Origin: Dietzia aurantiaca
Lineage (GTDB): Bacteria; Actinomycetota; Actinomycetes; Mycobacteriales; Mycobacteriaceae
DNA: 64,000 nucleotides
Reading direction: 5' to 3'
Assembly (NCBI RefSeq): GCF_021033825.1
Contig: NZ_JAIFXZ010000011.1
Span: forward strand, 1 to 64,000
Made by a program: the position numbers and the translations under genes. Under the pieces are notes generated by a model. The model saw only the letters and a list, made by a program, of their open reading frames with translations, ran no database searches and was not told the origin of the DNA. Below, in pieces: positions 1 through 8,154 of the stretch (its first letter is position 1; each line of letters starts with the position of its first letter).

Positions 1-96
1 GACCGACCCTGCAGGCGTGAGGTCAGCCGGCCGCCGACCTGGCCGGCCCGCCGACCCGGCCGGCCCGCCGGCCCGCCGACCCGGCCGGCCGCCGAC

Positions 97-1713
97 CTAG
101 CCGACGGGGATCTCGTGCGGCCGATAGCGCGGCAGCCGCGACGCCGGCAGGATCGCCAGCGCGCTGATCCCGGCGAGGATCAGCAGCCCCATCTTGAGGG
201 CCCGCAGGCGCTCCTCCTCGTTGAGCTGCACCGCGTAGTCGATCTGCTCGGCGGTGGCGTCGGTCCGGGCCAGCACCTCGTCGAGGTCGTCGTTGGACAC
301 GAAGTTCACGCTGTCCAGGTCCACCTGCGCGATGAGCTCCGGCGGCAGCGCCGGGTGCTCGACCACGGCCCTGCCGATGCCGACGCTGAGCAGCGCCACG
401 AGAAGCGCGCCGACCACGGCCGTGCCGACCGCGGAGGCGAGGTTCTGGGTGCTGCCGCGGATCGAGCCCACGTCGCCGGCGAGCTCGGCCGGGGCGGAGG
501 TGACGAGGACGTTGAACACGAGCGTCACGAGTGCACCCTGGCCGATACCGAACGCCACCAGCCCGATGATCGTGGGCAGCGTCTCCCAGTTGTTGTTCAC
601 CACGAATGACAGCCACACCAGGGCGGCGGTGGCCAGTGTGAATGCGGCGATCCCGATCGTGCGCGGGCTGAACCGTTTGTAGAAGCGCACGATCAGCGTC
701 GCGGTGATGAACACGGTGATGTTGAAGGGCATCATCGCCAGCGACGTCTCGAACGGGGTGCGTCCCTGCACCACCTGGATGTAGAGGGGCACGGTGAAGT
801 TCAGGGCCGCCTCGAGCGCCACCACGATGAACATCGCGTACACGGCCGCACGTTCGCGCCCCGAACCGAGAACCGACAGGTCGACCAGCGGGACCTTGCC
901 CTCGCGGATGCGGCGCCTCGTCCACAGGAAGAACGCCTGCCCCAGGATGATGCCCGCCACGATGAGCATCGGGGCGGGCGAGATCCCCCCGAGGTCGAAC
1001 GGCGCGCCGGGCCCGGCGAAGAACGCGCCCCACGCGTTGAGGTTGTTGAACCCCAGGGTGAGGACCATGATCGCGATGCCGATGAGGAACGCGGCCACCA
1101 CGTCGATCGTGATCGACGAGTCGCCGCGGTCGGACCGCAGCGTGAAGCTCAGCGCGAACACGGCGACCGCGATCGCGAACACGATCCAGAAGACGGGCCG
1201 CCAGCCCACGAGGGTGCCGAGGGTGCCGCCGATGAGGAACGCGCTCACGCCGGCCAGCGCGCGGGCCGACCCCAGCGAGCCGATCGCGGTGGCCTGCTGG
1301 TCACCGCGGTAGTTTTCGGCGATGAGGGCCACCAGCGCGGGGACGATGATCGCCGCCGCGGCGCCGGCGAGCGCCTGCCCCGCGATCGCCCAGCCCACCG
1401 AGGGGGAGAAGATCATCATGAGCGAGGAACAGGCGAAGACGACGACGACGACTCGGAAGATCCGCACCCACCCGAGGCGTTGACCGAGTTTGGCCCCGGT
1501 CATCACCAGTGCCGCCACGACCAGGCCGTAGATGACGATCGTCGACCCGGCGACCGTGGGAGGGACCCCGAAATCGGAGACCATCCCGCCGATCGAGATC
1601 GGTAGCGCGGAGACGTTGAACGACATGAGGATCTGGCCGAGGAATAGCCCGACCATCGGGAGCCAGGACCGGCGTTCCTCCAGCCCCGGCATCGTGGACG
1701 TCGTGGTGGTCAT
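97..1713 (-). CDS. MFS transporter, DHA2-like (14-TM drug/solute exporter family)
   Basis: A 538-residue integral membrane protein with about 14 hydrophobic segments and MFS features: a loop after TM2 with GAKLGQRLGWVR, and a large soluble loop near residues 435-500 before the last helix. The start ATG at 1713 is preceded by GGAAAGGA at suitable spacing and overlaps the TGA of the glutaminase gene by 4 nt (ATGA), so translation is probably coupled. It is the last gene of a nitrilase-glutaminase-MFS operon, which suggests transport of an amide, glutamine/glutamate or related compound, but the DHA2 family mostly contains drug exporters, so the substrate is inferred only. The C-terminus PRYRPHEIPVG is charged and cytoplasmic. 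Confidence 0.85.
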   Translation of the reverse strand: MTTTTSTMPGLEERRSWLPMVGLFLGQILMSFNVSALPISIGGMVSDFGVPPTVAGSTIVIYGLVVAALVMTGAKLGQRLGWVRIFRVVVVVFACSSLMMIFSPSVGWAIAGQALAGAAAAIIVPALVALIAENYRGDQQATAIGSLGSARALAGVSAFLIGGTLGTLVGWRPVFWIVFAIAVAVFALSFTLRSDRGDSSITIDVVAAFLIGIAIMVLTLGFNNLNAWGAFFAGPGAPFDLGGISPAPMLIVAGIILGQAFFLWTRRRIREGKVPLVDLSVLGSGRERAAVYAMFIVVALEAALNFTVPLYIQVVQGRTPFETSLAMMPFNITVFITATLIVRFYKRFSPRTIGIAAFTLATAALVWLSFVVNNNWETLPTIIGLVAFGIGQGALVTLVFNVLVTSAPAELAGDVGSIRGSTQNLASAVGTAVVGALLVALLSVGIGRAVVEHPALPPELIAQVDLDSVNFVSNDDLDEVLARTDATAEQIDYAVQLNEEERLRALKMGLLILAGISALAILPASRLPRYRPHEIPVG

Positions 1714-2744
1714 GAACGTGTCCTTTCCGCAGCGACGGTCCCGCCGATCCGCGCGTCCGCATCGGAGGCGAAGAGGTTGAGCCCGAGGGCGCGCGAGAGG
1801 TAGGCGATCGCTCGCTGGCCGCGCACGCTGTTCCCGGCCGAGTTCAGGCGTGGCGAGAACGCGCCGATCGCGCCCTTGCCCGGGGCGATCGCGACGATCC
1901 CACCGGCCACCCCGGACTTGGCGGGGATGCCGATCTCGAACAGCCACTCCCCGGATCTCTCGTACATGCCGCTCGCGGCGAGCATGGCCAACGTGTCCCG
2001 GCAGACGTCGGGGGAGACCACCTGCTCGCCGGTCACCGGGTTCGCGCCGCCGTCGGCGAGTGTCGCGCCCATGACCGCCAGATCTTCGGCCGTCACCAGG
2101 AGGGCGCACTGCCGGGTGTAGACGTCGACGATCTCCAGCGGGTCGGCGTCGAGCCGACCGTAGCTCTCCAGGAGCCGCGCGATCGCGTTGTTCCGGTGGT
2201 TGGTGGCCATCTCCGAGGCGTACACCGTGCCGTCCATGGTCAGCTGACGGCCCGCGAACGCGGACAGGCCGGTCCGGATCAGCTCCCACTGCTCGGCCGG
2301 GGTGGCGCCGGGCATCAACGAGGTGGTGGCGATCGCGCCCGCGTTGACCATCGGGTTCATGGGGTGGCCGTCGTTCAGTTCGATCGCCATCACCGAGTTG
2401 AAGGGCAGGCCGGTGTTGTTGACGCCCACCCGGTCCTTGACCACCTCGTGCCCGTACTCGCGGCAGACGAGGGCGTAGACGAAGGCCTTGGACACCGACT
2501 GGACGGTGAAGGTGTGGGCGCTGTCGCCGACCCTGTGGACCGCGCCGCTGACCTCGCTCACGGCGAGACCGAACAGGCCGGGGTCCGCCCCGGCGAGGAC
2601 GGGGATGTAGTCCGCGACCGTGCCGTCGTGCAGGTCGCGGTAGCGCTCGTGGGCGGTGACGGTGAGCGATTCGACCTCGTCCCAGCCGGGGAGCCGGCCG
2701 GTCGACACGCGTTGCGGGACTCCCGCCGATTCCGATGTGATCAT
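1710..2744 (-). CDS. glsA: glutaminase (serine-dependent beta-lactamase-like fold)
   Basis: A 344-residue cytosolic glutaminase, hydrolysing L-glutamine to glutamate and ammonia. The sequence shows the family Ser-x-x-Lys catalytic pair at S83/K86 (TVQSVSKAF), the substrate-binding NNTGLPFNS and GHPMNPMVNAGA blocks, and the C-terminal AKSGVAGGI motif. Length matches bacterial GlsA/YbaS-type enzymes plus a short C-terminal extension; no STAS or cNMP domain is fused, unlike some actinobacterial homologues. The ATG at 2744 shares one base with the TGA of the upstream nitrilase gene (TGATG), and the 3' end overlaps the MFS start by 4 nt. This coupling implies the three products act on linked substrates. 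Confidence 0.93.
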   Translation of the reverse strand: MITSESAGVPQRVSTGRLPGWDEVESLTVTAHERYRDLHDGTVADYIPVLAGADPGLFGLAVSEVSGAVHRVGDSAHTFTVQSVSKAFVYALVCREYGHEVVKDRVGVNNTGLPFNSVMAIELNDGHPMNPMVNAGAIATTSLMPGATPAEQWELIRTGLSAFAGRQLTMDGTVYASEMATNHRNNAIARLLESYGRLDADPLEIVDVYTRQCALLVTAEDLAVMGATLADGGANPVTGEQVVSPDVCRDTLAMLAASGMYERSGEWLFEIGIPAKSGVAGGIVAIAPGKGAIGAFSPRLNSAGNSVRGQRAIAYLSRALGLNLFASDADARIGGTVAAERTRS

Positions 2745-3739
2745 CAATCTCCCGTCGCGGCCCGCAGGCCTGCCGTCCGCCCTGACCGCCTGTAGTAACT
2801 CCGACCCGCCAGATTCTGTTGGTGCCAGTATCCGCGCACCAGCAGCGGCAGATCCGGAATCCAGAAATCCTCTCCCGCCGGGGTGACGCTTCCCCGGGCC
2901 CCGAGCTCGACATCCGCAGAGACGATGCCCGGCCCCTCGGAGGTCCGCCGGGAGGCCAGGACGGTGCCGTCCGGGTCGACGATCTGCGTGGCCCCCACGA
3001 ACTCGGTCTCGTAACTGACGGAGAGACCCGAGCCCGGTGCCAGCAGGAAGTCCGATCGGATCGATCCGCAATGGGAGGCCTGCAGCACCGGCACCCCCAG
3101 CCGCCGGGCGAACTCCGCGGGCGCGTTCTCCGACAGGACGCGGTTGCGCCGGGCGACCGGAGCCAGCGCCCGCGAGGCGAGCCCGCCCCAGTTGCTCGGC
3201 ACGGTCCACCAGTGCGTGCCCGTCATCGCGATGTCGATCCGACCCCGCAGCCTGCGCACGGTCTGGTTGCGGATGAGCTCCCAGCAGCTCGCGACCCCCA
3301 CCCCGCCGAGCGCGGTGTCGAACGCGCCGTCGTCGCGGCCTCCGGTGTAGAAGCAGTTCTCCCACATCGTCGGCAGGTCCTTGTCATGAGTGTGGACGCG
3401 ACCATCGGGTTCGACCAGGTGATAACGGTTGTAGACCTCGTCGTCGTCGGCGATCAACATCGACCCGCCGATCGTCGCGCCGTACCGCGCGGCCAACCGT
3501 CGGAACATCTCCACCGCCGCGTTCTCGCGCGGCAGCACCGCCGCGTGGACCTCGGCGCGCATCGGCACCGGCGACGTGCAGAACTCGGGCACCGCGATGA
3601 GTTTCGCGCCCCGCTCGCCGGCCTCGACGATCATCGCCTCCAGGCGTTCCAGCGTGAGGTCGACCCGCCCGGGCACGCCCTCCAGCTGGATCGCGGCGGC
3701 GTGCACGCGGCGGAGCGGGGAGTCGACGTGATCCGGCAT
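2744..3739 (-). CDS. nitrilase-superfamily carbon-nitrogen hydrolase
   Basis: A 331-residue CN-hydrolase. The Glu-Lys-Cys catalytic triad is readable: E52 in AVPEFCTS, K120 in THDKDLPT, and C152 in ASCWELIR. These enzymes hydrolyse amides, nitriles or N-carbamoyl compounds in the cytosol; the exact substrate cannot be read from the sequence. It is the first gene of the operon with glsA and an MFS transporter, so an amidase acting on an amide related to glutamine (for example an omega-amidase-like reaction) is a reasonable inference. The ATG at 3739 follows an AGGAGAAT-like ribosome site. A 19-nt inverted repeat lies about 80 nt upstream in the divergent promoter region. Confidence 0.9.
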   Translation of the reverse strand: MPDHVDSPLRRVHAAAIQLEGVPGRVDLTLERLEAMIVEAGERGAKLIAVPEFCTSPVPMRAEVHAAVLPRENAAVEMFRRLAARYGATIGGSMLIADDDEVYNRYHLVEPDGRVHTHDKDLPTMWENCFYTGGRDDGAFDTALGGVGVASCWELIRNQTVRRLRGRIDIAMTGTHWWTVPSNWGGLASRALAPVARRNRVLSENAPAEFARRLGVPVLQASHCGSIRSDFLLAPGSGLSVSYETEFVGATQIVDPDGTVLASRRTSEGPGIVSADVELGARGSVTPAGEDFWIPDLPLLVRGYWHQQNLAGRSYYRRSGRTAGLRAATGD

Positions 3740-3817
3740 GGATTCTCCTGAGAGACGGTGAGCGAGATTGATGCTGCGCGGCCCTCGAGCAGGCCACGTG
3801 ACCTAGGATCGAAGTCT

Positions 3818-3836
3818 ACAAATCCCCACGGTTTGT
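3818..3836. promoter_or_regulatory. candidate operator between the nitrilase operon and the 4-TM gene
   Basis: The 19-nt sequence ACAAATCCCCACGGTTTGT is a near-perfect inverted repeat (ACAAA-CC / GG-TTTGT arms around a short centre). It sits in the 134-nt divergent intergenic region, 38 nt before the + strand gene. It is the only AT-richer dyad here, so a regulator site is likely, but no regulator gene is adjacent. Confidence 0.4.
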
Positions 3837-3873
3837 CAGGTGGATTGTTCTCCAGCCTCCCTCGGAAGGACCC

Positions 3874-4302
3874 ATGGAACTCGGAATCGACACCCGGCTC
3901 ACGCTGCTCGCCGCCGGGCTGATCTTCCTGCTGGCGCTCGTGCTCGGTGTGTGGAAGTACCGGCAGATGGCGACCAGCCCGGAGCACTTCGCGCACCCTT
4001 ACGTCGACATCGCGCACCGGGCTTCGCTGCTGTATTCGTTCGCCACGCTGCTCATCGCGGCTTTCGTGGAGCTGAGCAGCTGGCCGACGTGGGTGAACCT
4101 CGCGGCCGCCGGCGTACTGGTGTTCTTCTTCCTCGTGGCCATCGGGGCCTACATCGTCCACGGCGCGAAGCAGGACACGACCAACCAGTTCGAGAACCCC
4201 ACGGCGTCGCTGCACATCGGCATGTGGGCGCTCGTCGTGGGCGAGATCGGCGGATTCGCGGTGCTGCTGGCCGGGTTCATCGCCGGGCAGTTCTTCAGCT
4301 AG
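3874..4302 (+). CDS. small four-helix membrane protein, unknown function
   Basis: A 142-residue protein with four hydrophobic stretches at about residues 7-25, 48-66, 73-93 and 114-136. The start ATG is preceded by GGAAGGA 6 nt upstream. Histidines are conserved-looking at helix ends (HPYVDIAHR, HIGMW), which is common in haem- or metal-binding small membrane proteins, but I recognise no family. It is monocistronic and transcribed away from the nitrilase operon. Its stop overlaps the convergent P-loop gene by 4 nt. Confidence 0.8.
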   Translation: MELGIDTRLTLLAAGLIFLLALVLGVWKYRQMATSPEHFAHPYVDIAHRASLLYSFATLLIAAFVELSSWPTWVNLAAAGVLVFFFLVAIGAYIVHGAKQDTTNQFENPTASLHIGMWALVVGEIGGFAVLLAGFIAGQFFS

Positions 4303-4877
4303 CTTCTCGCCAGGGCGCGGACCCACCGTGAGGTCTGTGACGGATGCGTCAGACGGACAACGCGTAGCCCGGGAAACCGGCTCTCCAACGTCGGTATCAC
4401 CGGCTTGAGCTTCTTCCGCGTACGCCAACCCCATCGCAGAATGTGGTCCTCGTCGATGAGGGCTTTCCACAGCGGCGGCTCGTAGTTCCCGTTCCAGAGT
4501 TCCTCGCGCTGCACGCGTCGGCGGACCGTCCGACGGATGAGTCGGGTCATCTGGATCCTGGTCGGGTAGTCCAGCCACAGGATGGTGTCAGCTCGGGAGA
4601 CGATGAGGGGCCGCGCTTCGCGGTACTGCAATTCAACGACCCAGCACGGTGCTGAGATCAAGCCCTGTACGTCTTCGAGAAATGCCTCTCGTGGCGTCCA
4701 GTTCGGACCGTGGTAGAGACTGTCCAACTCGACGCGCCCGCAACGCAGGACTTCTGCCAGCTCATCGCACAAGGTCGTCTTTCCCGAGCCGGAGACTCCA
4801 GCTACCGCGATGCGCTTGGGGCCCCAGCTGATCGTGTCATCTGCATTGAGCACTGTCCTATTATCCGGACTTCGCAA
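4299..4877 (-). CDS. P-loop nucleoside kinase-like protein (FlaR/adenylate-kinase-like)
   Basis: A 192-residue protein with a clear Walker A, GVSGSGKTT at residues 28-36, a KRIAVAG start strand, an ELDSLYHGPNW segment typical of DNA topology modulation FlaR-like/adenylate-kinase-like proteins, and an Arg-rich lid (RLIRRTVRRRVQREELW). It probably phosphorylates a small nucleotide-like substrate; the true substrate is unknown for the family. Base composition is visibly less GC-rich than its neighbours, with codons such as AAG, TTC and CTT more frequent, which hints at recent acquisition. It converges on and overlaps the 4-TM gene by 4 nt. Confidence 0.8.
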   Translation of the reverse strand: MRSPDNRTVLNADDTISWGPKRIAVAGVSGSGKTTLCDELAEVLRCGRVELDSLYHGPNWTPREAFLEDVQGLISAPCWVVELQYREARPLIVSRADTILWLDYPTRIQMTRLIRRTVRRRVQREELWNGNYEPPLWKALIDEDHILRWGWRTRKKLKPVIPTLESRFPGLRVVRLTHPSQTSRWVRALARS

Positions 4878-5019
4878 GCAAGGAGGGCGCGAGCTTTCCA
4901 GAATCCACTTACTCGCCCGATCAAGTGGGGCACCGCTTAGCTATAGAAGACACGCCCTGGCCGTCCGGGTCGCGGCCGTCGTGGCATCGCGGGCGGGCCG
5001 CCGCCAGTACGCTGGCGGT

Positions 5020-5328
5020 ATGCCCATGCGCCCCCGCTCGCGCGGCTCGAAGCCCCGGAATTCGTCCTCCGAGGGCATGGATCTCGGCACCCGCGCCCTG
5101 GTCCTGGGGATCGGGTCGCTGCTGTTCTCGTGGGTGCCCCTGCTCAACATCGTGGCGTTCCTCGCGGCGCTGATGGCGGTCGCCTTCGGACTGATCGCCC
5201 GCTGGCCGGCGGGCGGCATGATGGCCGGAGGCGAGCCGAACGAGCGGCGGGGCCTGTGGGGCGTGATCCTCGGCGCGATCGCGCTGGTCGTCTTTGTGGT
5301 GACCGCGGTGCGCTACTCGGTGATCTAG
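5020..5328 (+). CDS. small two-to-three-TM membrane protein, DUF4190-like
   Basis: A 102-residue protein with a basic, low-complexity N-terminus (residues 1-18) then hydrophobic segments at about 25-60 and 80-100, separated by a short polar loop. The pattern ALVLGIGSLLFSW...LAALMAVAFGLIA resembles DUF4190 proteins, which are uncharacterised membrane proteins of actinobacteria. I chose the ATG at 5020 because the upstream in-frame extension is not hydrophobic or conserved-looking; the ribosome site is weak, so the second ATG at 5026 is possible. Confidence 0.65.
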   Translation: MPMRPRSRGSKPRNSSSEGMDLGTRALVLGIGSLLFSWVPLLNIVAFLAALMAVAFGLIARWPAGGMMAGGEPNERRGLWGVILGAIALVVFVVTAVRYSVI

Positions 5329-5450
5329 TACTCAGTGCTCCAGCGGCCGGGGGCCTGTTCCGGGACCTCGGGCAGGCGCTGGAGCGGATGCCGGGGGGGG
5401 ATCGGGGTTCGCAGGGCGGCGCTCCGGTGAGGGGTTCCGGTGGCGGGTTT

Positions 5451-6323
5451 TCAGCGCCCGTTGGAGACCACCCAGCCGATCGCGGTGCGCATCCGGCTGG
5501 CGAACCGGCCCGGCTGGGTGGCGCAGACCGCGTGGCCGCCCTGGATCGGGAACACCGCGCTGTGCGGCAGCAGGTCGGCCATCTCGTCCTGGATCGACTG
5601 CGGGAACGCGATGTCGCGCATCGTCTTGACGATCGCCACCGGCAGGTCGAGTTCATGCAGCCACGAGGTGGAGTTGAAGCGCGCGACCTGACTGATCACC
5701 GTGCGATGGGCGGCGAGGGAGACCGACGACAACTCCCGCAACGCCCACGTGGTGGGGCCGGGCGCCTCCTCCTCGATCTCGCGGGCCACCTCCACCGGGA
5801 CCGCGTTGAGGAGCGGTGCCGTCCGCGCGAACCCGCCGAGAGTGGCCTTCTCCAGGGCGTTGCGCTGCGCGCCGGTGCCGGTGGCGGCCAGCACCAGACC
5901 GCCGAGCCGGGAGGGGTCCGGACGGGCGGCCAGCTGCGCCACGATCCCGCCCATCGAGTACCCGCCCACCACGGGCCGCTCCAGCTCCAGGTGGTCGGCG
6001 ACCCGCAGGACGTCCTCCGACAGGGTCTGGAAGTCGAAGTTCCCGGTGTGGCCCATGCCGTGATGGCGCTGGTCATAGGCGATGAGCCGGTACTCGCCGT
6101 GCAGGCGCTGGAAGGTCTGATACCAGTTGAGCATCCCGGTGGCGGCCATCCCGTGCAGCAGGATCACCGGCTGGAGGTGCTCCTCGCCGGTGTCGTACAG
6201 CCTGGTCACCACGTCGTCGGCGACGGTGACGATCCGGCCCGTCGGCAGCAGCGACATGTCCGGGGCCATCCGGGGCAGCCGCCGCGCCGAGCGGGGTAGT
6301 GCGATGAGCGGGTTGGTGCGCAT
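5451..6323 (-). CDS. alpha/beta hydrolase
   Basis: A 290-residue alpha/beta-hydrolase fold enzyme. The oxyanion motif HGMAATG (about residue 57), the nucleophile elbow GYSMGG with S123, and the catalytic His in QGGHAVC near residue 268 are visible. The start ATG at 6323 is set by a strong GAGGAGG ribosome site 8 nt upstream. The family includes esterases, lipases and C-C hydrolases; the substrate is not predictable. It stands alone, 86 nt before the 3' end of the osmolyte transporter operon on the same strand. Confidence 0.85.
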   Translation of the reverse strand: MRTNPLIALPRSARRLPRMAPDMSLLPTGRIVTVADDVVTRLYDTGEEHLQPVILLHGMAATGMLNWYQTFQRLHGEYRLIAYDQRHHGMGHTGNFDFQTLSEDVLRVADHLELERPVVGGYSMGGIVAQLAARPDPSRLGGLVLAATGTGAQRNALEKATLGGFARTAPLLNAVPVEVAREIEEEAPGPTTWALRELSSVSLAAHRTVISQVARFNSTSWLHELDLPVAIVKTMRDIAFPQSIQDEMADLLPHSAVFPIQGGHAVCATQPGRFASRMRTAIGWVVSNGR

Positions 6324-6409
6324 GGGAATCCTCCTCGCAGACGCCTGACCGGTAGTCGTGTCAGCGATTGTCCGCCACACGCACGATCGCCGCAGCACCC
6401 ACCTCCGAC

Positions 6410-7396
6410 TCAGCCGGCAGTCACGAGCCCCTCGGCCACCAGGAAATCCCTCGCGACCAGCGCGGGGTCCTCGCCGTCCACGTCGACGCGCATGTTGAGT
6501 TCCACCATCACCTCGTTGGTGAGCAGGTCGATCAGAGGCTCCAGAACCTGCTCGATCTGCGGATGCGCGTCCAGGTAGCTGCCCCGCACCACCGTGGCGA
6601 GGTTGTAGACGGGGAAGAACCGCTTGTCGTCCTCCAGTACCACCAGATCGAGGCCCTTGACCCGGCCGTCGGTGGTGTAGACCTCGCCGAACGCGCACTC
6701 GCGGCCCACGGAGGTGGCCTGGTAGATGATCCCCGGCTGCATGATCGGCGTGGGCACCGTGGCGGCGTCGAAGCCGTAGGCCTCCGCCAGGCCGGGCCAG
6801 CCGTCCCGGCGCACCGAGAACTCGGTCTCCATGCAGCTCACGGCCGCCTGCGGATCGGAACGCACCAGGTCGGCGTACTCGGAGAACGTGGTCACCCCGG
6901 TGGCCTCGGCCGTGGCCCGGTTCATGGCGAACGAATAGGTGTTGTCCACGGTGGTCGGCGGCAGCCAGCGGATGTCGTGCTCGGCCAGGTCGGCATCGCG
7001 CACGGCCTCCCACTGCTGCTGCGGGTCCCGCACCGGTTCGTCGTTGCCGAGGTAGCTCATCCAGGCGGTGCCGGTGTACTCCATGCCGATGTCCACCTGT
7101 CCGGTGACCAGCGCCTGTCGGAAACTGTTGGAGCCGGCCAGCGACGACATGTCGGAGACTTCCATGCCGGCCGCGGCGAGCAGGAACTCCACCAGGTAGC
7201 TGGCGATTACACCCTCGGTGAAGTCCTTGCCGCCGACAGTCACCTTCACGCCCTCGAGTTCGGGGACGACACCCTGCGGACCGGGGCCCACCGAAAGTGG
7301 CACCGAGCCGCCGTTGTTCAGGCCGCAGCCGGTCGCCACGAGTACCACGGCCAGCAGGGAGGCCAACAGCCTCCGCACCCGCGCAACGCTTCTCAT
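6410..7396 (-). CDS. osmoprotectant ABC transporter substrate-binding lipoprotein (OpuAC/ProX type)
   Basis: A 328-residue secreted lipoprotein. The signal peptide ends in a lipobox VATGC with Cys26 as the lipid-attachment residue. The mature protein matches the glycine betaine/choline/carnitine-binding fold: KVTVGGKDFTEG at the start of the domain, TGQVDIGMEYTGT, and a C-terminal ELNMRVDVDGEDP. Aromatic residues (W, Y, F) that could form the quaternary-ammonium cage are present, but I cannot assign them exactly. It is the last gene of a permease-ATPase-permease-SBP operon; its ATG overlaps the upstream permease stop by 4 nt. It would capture compatible solutes outside the cell. Confidence 0.9.
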   Translation of the reverse strand: MRSVARVRRLLASLLAVVLVATGCGLNNGGSVPLSVGPGPQGVVPELEGVKVTVGGKDFTEGVIASYLVEFLLAAAGMEVSDMSSLAGSNSFRQALVTGQVDIGMEYTGTAWMSYLGNDEPVRDPQQQWEAVRDADLAEHDIRWLPPTTVDNTYSFAMNRATAEATGVTTFSEYADLVRSDPQAAVSCMETEFSVRRDGWPGLAEAYGFDAATVPTPIMQPGIIYQATSVGRECAFGEVYTTDGRVKGLDLVVLEDDKRFFPVYNLATVVRGSYLDAHPQIEQVLEPLIDLLTNEVMVELNMRVDVDGEDPALVARDFLVAEGLVTAG

Positions 7397-8154
7397 CGCA
7401 GCCCCTTCGGGTTGAACAGGACCTCGCCGACCGCGCCGAGCCAGTCCACGAGCAGCGCCAGCGCCACCGCGAGGACAGCGCCCACGACCATCGTCTTGTA
7501 GTCCTGGAGCCGGTACCCGGTGTCGATAAAGATGCCCAGCCCGCCGGCGTCGACGAGGAAGCTCAGCGTGGCCGTGCCCACCGCCAGCACGAGCGTGGTG
7601 CGCAGACCGGCGAGGATGAACGGCACGGCCAGCGGCAGCTCGACCGTGCGCAGGACCCGCGTCGGCGCCATGCCCTGGCCGCGCGCGGCGTCGATGAGTG
7701 CGGGGTCGACGTTGTGGATGCCGACGATCGTGTTCCGCAGCACCGGCAGCAGCGAGTAGAACGCCACCGGCAGCACCCCGATCCAGAACCCGGTCCGGTT
7801 GGTGACCAGGAACAGCAGCACGAGCAGACCGATCGCGGGCGCCGCCTGCCCGATATTGGCGATCCCGATCGCCACCGGCGCGAGGAACCGGGTGCGCCGC
7901 CGGGTCAGGATGATCCCCAGCGGCACGCCCACTGCCACCACGATCAGCGTCACCGTCACGGTGATCTGGACGTGCTGCAGGGTCCGCTCGGTGATCGACG
8001 CCGCGTTGAGCGACGCCGCCTGGGTCTCGGTCATCGGGCTCGCGAACGCCCACCACAACACCCCGACCACCGCGATGATCACCGCGACCGGCTGGATGAA
8101 CAGCCGGGCGGTGTCGCCGCGGGCCAGCGTCTCGGTGGCGGTGGGAGTGCTCAT
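7393..8154 (-). CDS. osmoprotectant ABC transporter permease (OpuC/ProW type), second permease
   Basis: A 253-residue permease with about six TM helices and the EAA-type cytoplasmic loop DAARGQGMAPTRVLRTVELP followed by a conserved PFILAG-LRTTLVLAVGTATL core, typical of glycine-betaine/choline transporters. It is larger than the first permease of the operon because of an N-terminal helix. Both ends overlap neighbours by 4 nt (ATGA). It should pair with the other permease to make a heterodimeric membrane channel driven by the ATPase. Confidence 0.9.
   Translation of the reverse strand: MSTPTATETLARGDTARLFIQPVAVIIAVVGVLWWAFASPMTETQAASLNAASITERTLQHVQITVTVTLIVVAVGVPLGIILTRRRTRFLAPVAIGIANIGQAAPAIGLLVLLFLVTNRTGFWIGVLPVAFYSLLPVLRNTIVGIHNVDPALIDAARGQGMAPTRVLRTVELPLAVPFILAGLRTTLVLAVGTATLSFLVDAGGLGIFIDTGYRLQDYKTMVVGAVLAVALALLVDWLGAVGEVLFNPKGLR

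Noticed and set aside
23-1033. 336-codon frame on the - strand at the window start
   Set aside because: Arg-rich shadow of the MFS gene; the first 96 nt are GGCCGG-rich repeats without a gene.
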